Positions 59,426-64,000 of a stretch of 64,000 bases of DNA are shown in pieces (the first letter of the stretch is position 1; every line of letters starts with the position of its first letter). The DNA comes from Coniferiporia sulphurascens (taxonomy: Eukaryota > Basidiomycota > Agaricomycetes > Hymenochaetales > Hymenochaetaceae): positions 186,001 to 250,000 of the forward strand of contig NBBA01000020.1 of assembly GCA_002794785.1 (NCBI GenBank), given 5' to 3'. A program made the position numbers and the translations under genes. The notes beneath the pieces were generated by a model, which saw only the letters and a program-made list of their open reading frames with translations, was not told the DNA's origin and searched no databases.

Positions 59426-59984
59426 AGGACTAGACCGGATTCAGGCGTATGACAATGGTAACTACCGGCGAGTGCTGCAAGGAGATAGATCGCATTGACT
59501 TGTCACTGATTTGTTGACAGTGAATTGAGGCCTGCTTTTGCTTGCCGGACCTCTCGTCTGACAACCTAGGCGTTTTCTAGGCACAGTTAACTCTTCCGAC
59601 CATCTCTACCGAACTTGAAGAAAGTCCAGCGAAATATCCCCCTATCTGTATTCTTAGACGGACCTCTGCTTCGACGTTTTCAGAATCACCTACAATTGCA
59701 ATGACTGATACCAGGACGTAAGTATTTGCTCGTTTACCCAATGCGCCCATAGAGCCTTACATGATTGCGACAGATTACCATGCTTGTATGTATGTAAGCA
59801 TCGGCGAACTTTAATAAAATTCATGTATACCTAAGCAAGCGAACCCTTGCATTCAGTGTTATAATTTTGTTTTCCGTCACAATTTGTAAAAATAACGGAA
59901 ACTGCGGGATAGTCGTAGGATTGTGGGGCAAGTTCTCAAATTAACCTTCCTATTTCAAAGTAAAGCAACAATCTAGCAGTCTAT
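59426..59984. other. Intergenic between convergent genes, nothing recognised
   Basis: Copy g ends from the left and the glycosyltransferase ends from the right. No ORF or repeat is apparent. Confidence 0.4.
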
Positions 59985-62149
59985 CTATGAAACTGCTTCC
60001 TCTGGCAACCCAAAGTCAAGCAGTCCTCGAATCTCCTTCCAGCAATGTCCTCCCTCTGCCCAACTCTCCGAAATCTGGTCCCTAATGCTCTCTGCATTGC
60101 ACCTCTTCTCACGCCCATCTTCACCAAACGCTCGCACCATCATGTCGCGCGTCTCCGCGCGAAGCGCCTCAAGCGTACCGATTGGCGCGCGCCCAAGACG
60201 GTGCACGGGCTGCAAGCCGTACTTCCCCGTGCGCACCTCGAAGAGTTCGTACGAAACGTTCAATCGCGTGAGCTGTGCTGCGCTGTAAGGCTGGTCTGTC
60301 ATGATGGGCCAGCATATCCTGTATGCGCCGAAGAGCGTTCGTCGACTGTGCGGTGTGTTAAAAGTAAAGGGACGGCTCACAAGGGAACCCCCTCCGCGAG
60401 AGACTCATTGACGGAGTTGTTTCCACAGTGGGAGACGAACCACCCGGTTGCCTACCCGATATCAAATTTCGAAGGCAGTTTATCAAGAGAGGAGGCGCAG
60501 CGAACCTTGTGCCTGAGGATCATCTGTTGGGGAAGCCAGACCGAATGGTACACAAGACCAGACTTGTAGAATTTCTTGGCGACTTCTTCAGGTATGGAGG
60601 CAATTGGCGAGGCATGTGCGAAAATCTTTTAAATATGATTATTGCTTTTAGCATGCGGGAATATATCCATTGTGATGGAGAGGCGCTCACAACGGGGATC
60701 TTGAGCTCCAGCAGGACATCAAGGAATGTCCAAATCTTCTCAGGCTCTGCGGACCAGAATACGGTTCCAAAAGAGAACTGAACAATTCAATAAGTCAATA
60801 GCGACCCAAGGTCCAGCTCATAGCTACTCACGTATATGACGGAGTTCTCTCCGTATTTTTTAAGCGCGGCGTCTAGGAACTTCTCAGCCTCCCGGAAGAC
60901 TGCGGAGTCTTTGCGGGAGTTGTCTATCTCAGTCTGGTTCACGGGTGAGGCCAGAGGGGCCATAGCGAACACAGGTTGCGGGTTCAGCATATCTCTAAAT
61001 GCATCGATGACTGGGCCCTCGATGTATGGGGAAGACATAAGAATGGTCCCATCGGCCATCTTGAACATGCTTTAGACAAAAAACAAAAAAGAGAGAATGA
61101 GTATGATGTAGGATCTTGGGTTATTGATCACTCGTACTTATGGAAATGCCGGAAGAATACAGCGCTGGTAGCAAGGGGGATTGGAGACTGTTCAGAATGA
61201 GAAGTCAACTAGTCACGAATAGTCTATTGAAGTATGTAATCTCACGGTTTGTGGATTGGCCTCATAGTCGTATATCGGCGGGACTCCTGGTATGTTCACG
61301 ACTTCTCCATCGTCCTTCAGCCATAGCTAGGGTGCGCCAACATTAGCACGGACACGAACATAGAAGCCCCACAAGATAATCAACAAACCTTTCGGCCGAC
61401 TTCGTGCAATTCATCGCCAGAAATTCCCTCTGCCTCGTATATCTTCAGCTTCGCGTCGAGGTCGCCCCACATACCGCCACGCTCCCGAGGCGCAGCCAAT
61501 ACGTAGGTCGCGGATGATGCAGTCGAACTCCAGAGGACTACCTTAATATTATCGCCACTGAGGGTGCGCATATTGTCCATGAGCCCTTTTGCGATGGTCT
61601 AAAGTTGTCGAATAATTTGGATCATTCCATCCAAACCGTAACGATAAAAAATGCACAACATACGTCAATTAAAGCAAGAGCGGGCGGGACGACTCCAGGG
61701 TATGCATTATCGCTCCCGTCTCCGTAAGGAATGGGTAAGCCCGCTGCGATCTTGCCGTATAACTCTGATAAGTGCAGATCGGCTCGGTCCAAGGCAAACG
61801 GATCATCTGAATCAGTTTCATACGCGACGACTCTAAGTATTCGTTTTAGTTTAACTTGAAAATAATCTTAACGGCAAGGAAGACATACCTGATGAGATCG
61901 CGGAGGTGAGCCTCGTCAGGATCAAACTGTCGAGAAAGCTCTACGAGGACCTTGTCATAAAACCGTCTCGACACCAGGTGCGTTATGTACACCCGTCTGG
62001 CATGGACTATTTTGGATGCAAGAGCACAAAGAGGCTTATGGTGACCTACAACAGAGTGATATCAGGCGAGAGTGGAGCACGAACGTATGATTATACATAC
62101 CATAGAAATCGTACGCTTGGAGGAGGATATGTCCGCTGACAGCACTCAT
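59985..62149 (-). CDS. UDP-glycosyltransferase (UGT/GT1 family)
   Basis: Transfers a sugar from UDP-sugar to a small acceptor. Starts MSAVSGHILLQAYDFYGHHK at 62149, the acceptor-side N-terminus. Next exons give PLCALASKIVHARRVYITHL, FDPDEAHLRDLIR, LYGKIAAGLPIP, GLMDNMRTLSG and VNIPGVPPIYDYEANPQT. The middle has FKMADGTILMSSPYIEGPVI and ENSVIY-FSFGTVFWSAEPEKI. The sugar-nucleotide site follows: VWLPQQMILRHK, TGWFVSHCGNNSVNESLAEG and ICWPIMTDQPYSAAQLT. It ends YELFEVRTG, ALRAETRDMMVRAFGEDG, SWAEGGHCWKEIRGLLDFGL. The histidine of HCGNNS and the DQ-type pair are kept. At least nine exons. This matches the Agaricomycete UGT type of about 500 residues; the acceptor is unknown. Confidence 0.87.
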
Positions 62150-62212
62150 TGTGTTCACGAAGAGAGAGAAATTGGGAGACTGAGCTTGTTTGGAAACCAA
62201 GTTACCAGGCCT

Positions 62213-63730
62213 TTATGTCCTTTGTCGCTGCTGTGCCACTTCATCATTTTGAACAACCGAAACACCGCGGCCACGGACATAACAGTCCCTAGGAACGAGA
62301 GCACGCACTGTAAGTTCGATATGGTCAATTTCGGGCTTAGCATATGGATTGGCACTGCCTTCTCTCCCGCTCCAGGCGCATAGTCTAGTAAACCGGGCTG
62401 GCTTAGCGTCATAGTATATGGCGCCTTGTTTTGCGTCGAGATAGAACACAAAGATGTCGTTTTCAGGTGACTGATTTGTGATATCGGACTGTACGTGCCC
62501 GATGGCCGCAGCGCTTTTTGACAAGCCATTTGTTTTCTCCAGCAGTAAGCTTAGTATTACGCATTTCGTACGTGTGCGGCCGCAGTACCAACTCCTTCAA
62601 GTTATGTACATCCTGATTCTTCGTTCTTCTCTGTGACTCACGTAGATTTGCTTTTTCAGGCCATTTATATTGCGAAGCCGGCCTGTAACGGAGTTCAACA
62701 CCTCAGAATTGTTCGAAGCTATTTACAACTTACATTGGAAAGCCCGGGGTTTGTAAGTTCGGGACTGGCGACGCTAATCTGCTTGCCAGCGGCCTCAAAA
62801 TAAAAGCGTCTTGTAACATTAAGGAGAGGCTCGAAGGTTGCAATGCAAGAATTATCCAAGAGCATGTAATGGAATAGCCCGAGTGTTTCTATCTCAGGCT
62901 CTTTCAAGTTCTTGTGTTACGAATTGAAAGGCGGAGACAGAGACATCATTTGTCACAGCATGCTGGCCACGATAGGATGTTTGGCGAGAATGAGACCAAT
63001 TCCTTTCCGGCACATATCACTTAACGGATATGTTTTGCAAGGGTCAAATATAAAGAGCCCGAAGGGTTCCGTATGTTGAACAGCAATACCACTTTTTGGA
63101 TTACGATTGCGTTTTGGGCTTCAAACTTGAAGCAACGTCGTATGTCATCTAGCTGGTCAAGTATATCAATTCTCAGGTACTGTCTTCCCATCATTTTGCG
63201 TAAGAGGGGAGTACGTACCGAGGACTAAACAGGCCGGAGAACTATGACTAGGAAAAGGTCTCAAAGCGGACAACGAATCAAATGCTTGGAAAAAAACTTG
63301 AAGCGTGTCAATTTTCAAATAAACCGTTACGTAATCTACAGTAAAGAGACCGAGTTAGGTTTGTCGACTTACCTCCATCCGCATCGTCATGGTCGTATCG
63401 AGGAGCAGAAAGTTGGCCGGGCATCCTCGCTGTGCGGCAATGATCGCGGCCGCGAGCGCGGGCGTAATAGTCACTCCAACTCGAACTTCAACCAAGCGAA
63501 CGCGGTCGCGGACATGATACACGCGCTGCCGGCGGATTTCAGAAAAAAAAAAAATCAAATTCGATGATACGAAACCGAACCTGAGCCCGCACGATGCAAA
63601 CCCTGCAACGCGGAGGCAATGCGATGCGTACGTTTCGTATGCATCTGTGCATTTCGTTGTCACTCCGGTGCAGTGGAATGTCAACGAGGAGTCATCGCCC
63701 ATGCTCACGTTTGCCGCGCTGGCCACGGTT
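62213..63730 (-). other. Unrecognised chain of minus-strand open segments
   Basis: Segments that look coding: 62213-62524 (SKSAAAIGHVQSDITNQSP, ENDIFVFYLDAKQGAIYYDA), preceded by 62745-62907 (LKEPEIETLGLFHYMLLDNS) which ends in a GTAAGT donor and can join it in frame, then stretches near 62960-63200 (EPFGLFIFDPCKTYPLSDM, CRKGIGLILAKHPIVASM) and 63355-63560 (RLVEVRVGVTITPALAAAII). I do not recognise the family and could not build a full gene. It may be one unknown spliced gene upstream of the glycosyltransferase, or a decayed one. Confidence 0.3.
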
Positions 63731-64000
63731 TCGCCTGGTTAGTCAGTACTGACTGAATGACTCTAACTTCTGAGAGCTTCCGAGTCCACTGGCAACTGCT
63801 GAATGCTGTAGGGGTATCGGATATTCGGCTTGTGGTACGAAAATCCATACAAGTGTGGCTGGCTGCAGAATGTGGAACTATTTCATGGCTTCTTTTGCAA
63901 CCATCAAAAGCAAATAAAATGACGATATACAACGAGAGTTAGGCGCATCACACAATTCAAACTTTGGCAACAAGCAGAAAATTTTGCCTCTCACTCATAA

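Noticed and set aside
1..64000. CRISPR arrays, rRNA, tRNA genes or prokaryotic signals
   Set aside because: No regularly spaced repeats or rRNA segments were seen. tRNAs cannot be excluded by eye, but none was convincing.

Overview
The window looks like nuclear DNA from a filamentous basidiomycete, most likely a mushroom-forming Agaricomycete. Genes are intron-dense with short introns (about 50-80 nt). The housekeeping proteins are fungal in type, and the accessory genes belong to families expanded in Agaricomycetes (DUF6533 and DUF6534 membrane proteins, P450, UDP-glycosyltransferase, Crinkler-like NTPase). I see no prokaryotic features, rRNA or CRISPR. All splice models were built by hand from GT/GC..AG sites, reading frame and remembered family motifs.

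Layout. 1-6.1 kb: housekeeping genes, namely the 5' part of CCT2 (-), uracil phosphoribosyltransferase (+) and a PMT1-type protein O-mannosyltransferase (-). 6.1-35.6 kb: an accessory compartment with no recognisable housekeeping gene. It holds six copies of one DUF6533 multi-span membrane-protein gene (a, b, e, f on -; c, d on + as a tandem duplication), a decayed DUF6534 gene, a small TIR element, and a Ty1/copia retrotransposon nested in an older solo LTR of its own family. 35.6-54.2 kb: a dense housekeeping block with allantoinase, mitochondrial malate dehydrogenase, a serine racemase-type PLP enzyme, the ribosome-biogenesis factor URB1 and ADE2, plus a Crinkler-type P-loop NTPase and a cytochrome P450. 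54.2-64 kb: accessory again, with a 408-bp MITE, a G/C-rich block without genes, a seventh DUF6533 gene (g), a UDP-glycosyltransferase and an unrecognised ORF chain.

The most notable signal is the DUF6533 family. Six of the seven copies resolve into the same roughly 17-exon gene, with a 10-nt microexon followed by a 20-nt exon and nearly invariant lengths for the later exons. In naive ORF scans these copies look like debris, but once spliced they are open. The seventh copy (f) keeps the microexon but is frameshifted. The copia element shows a clear CpG-deamination signature in its LTR differences and TGA-only stops. GC-AG introns recur in housekeeping and accessory genes alike.

The housekeeping genes share no single pathway: uracil salvage and purine synthesis, allantoin use, TCA cycle, protein folding, mannosylation and ribosome assembly sit side by side as usual in fungi.
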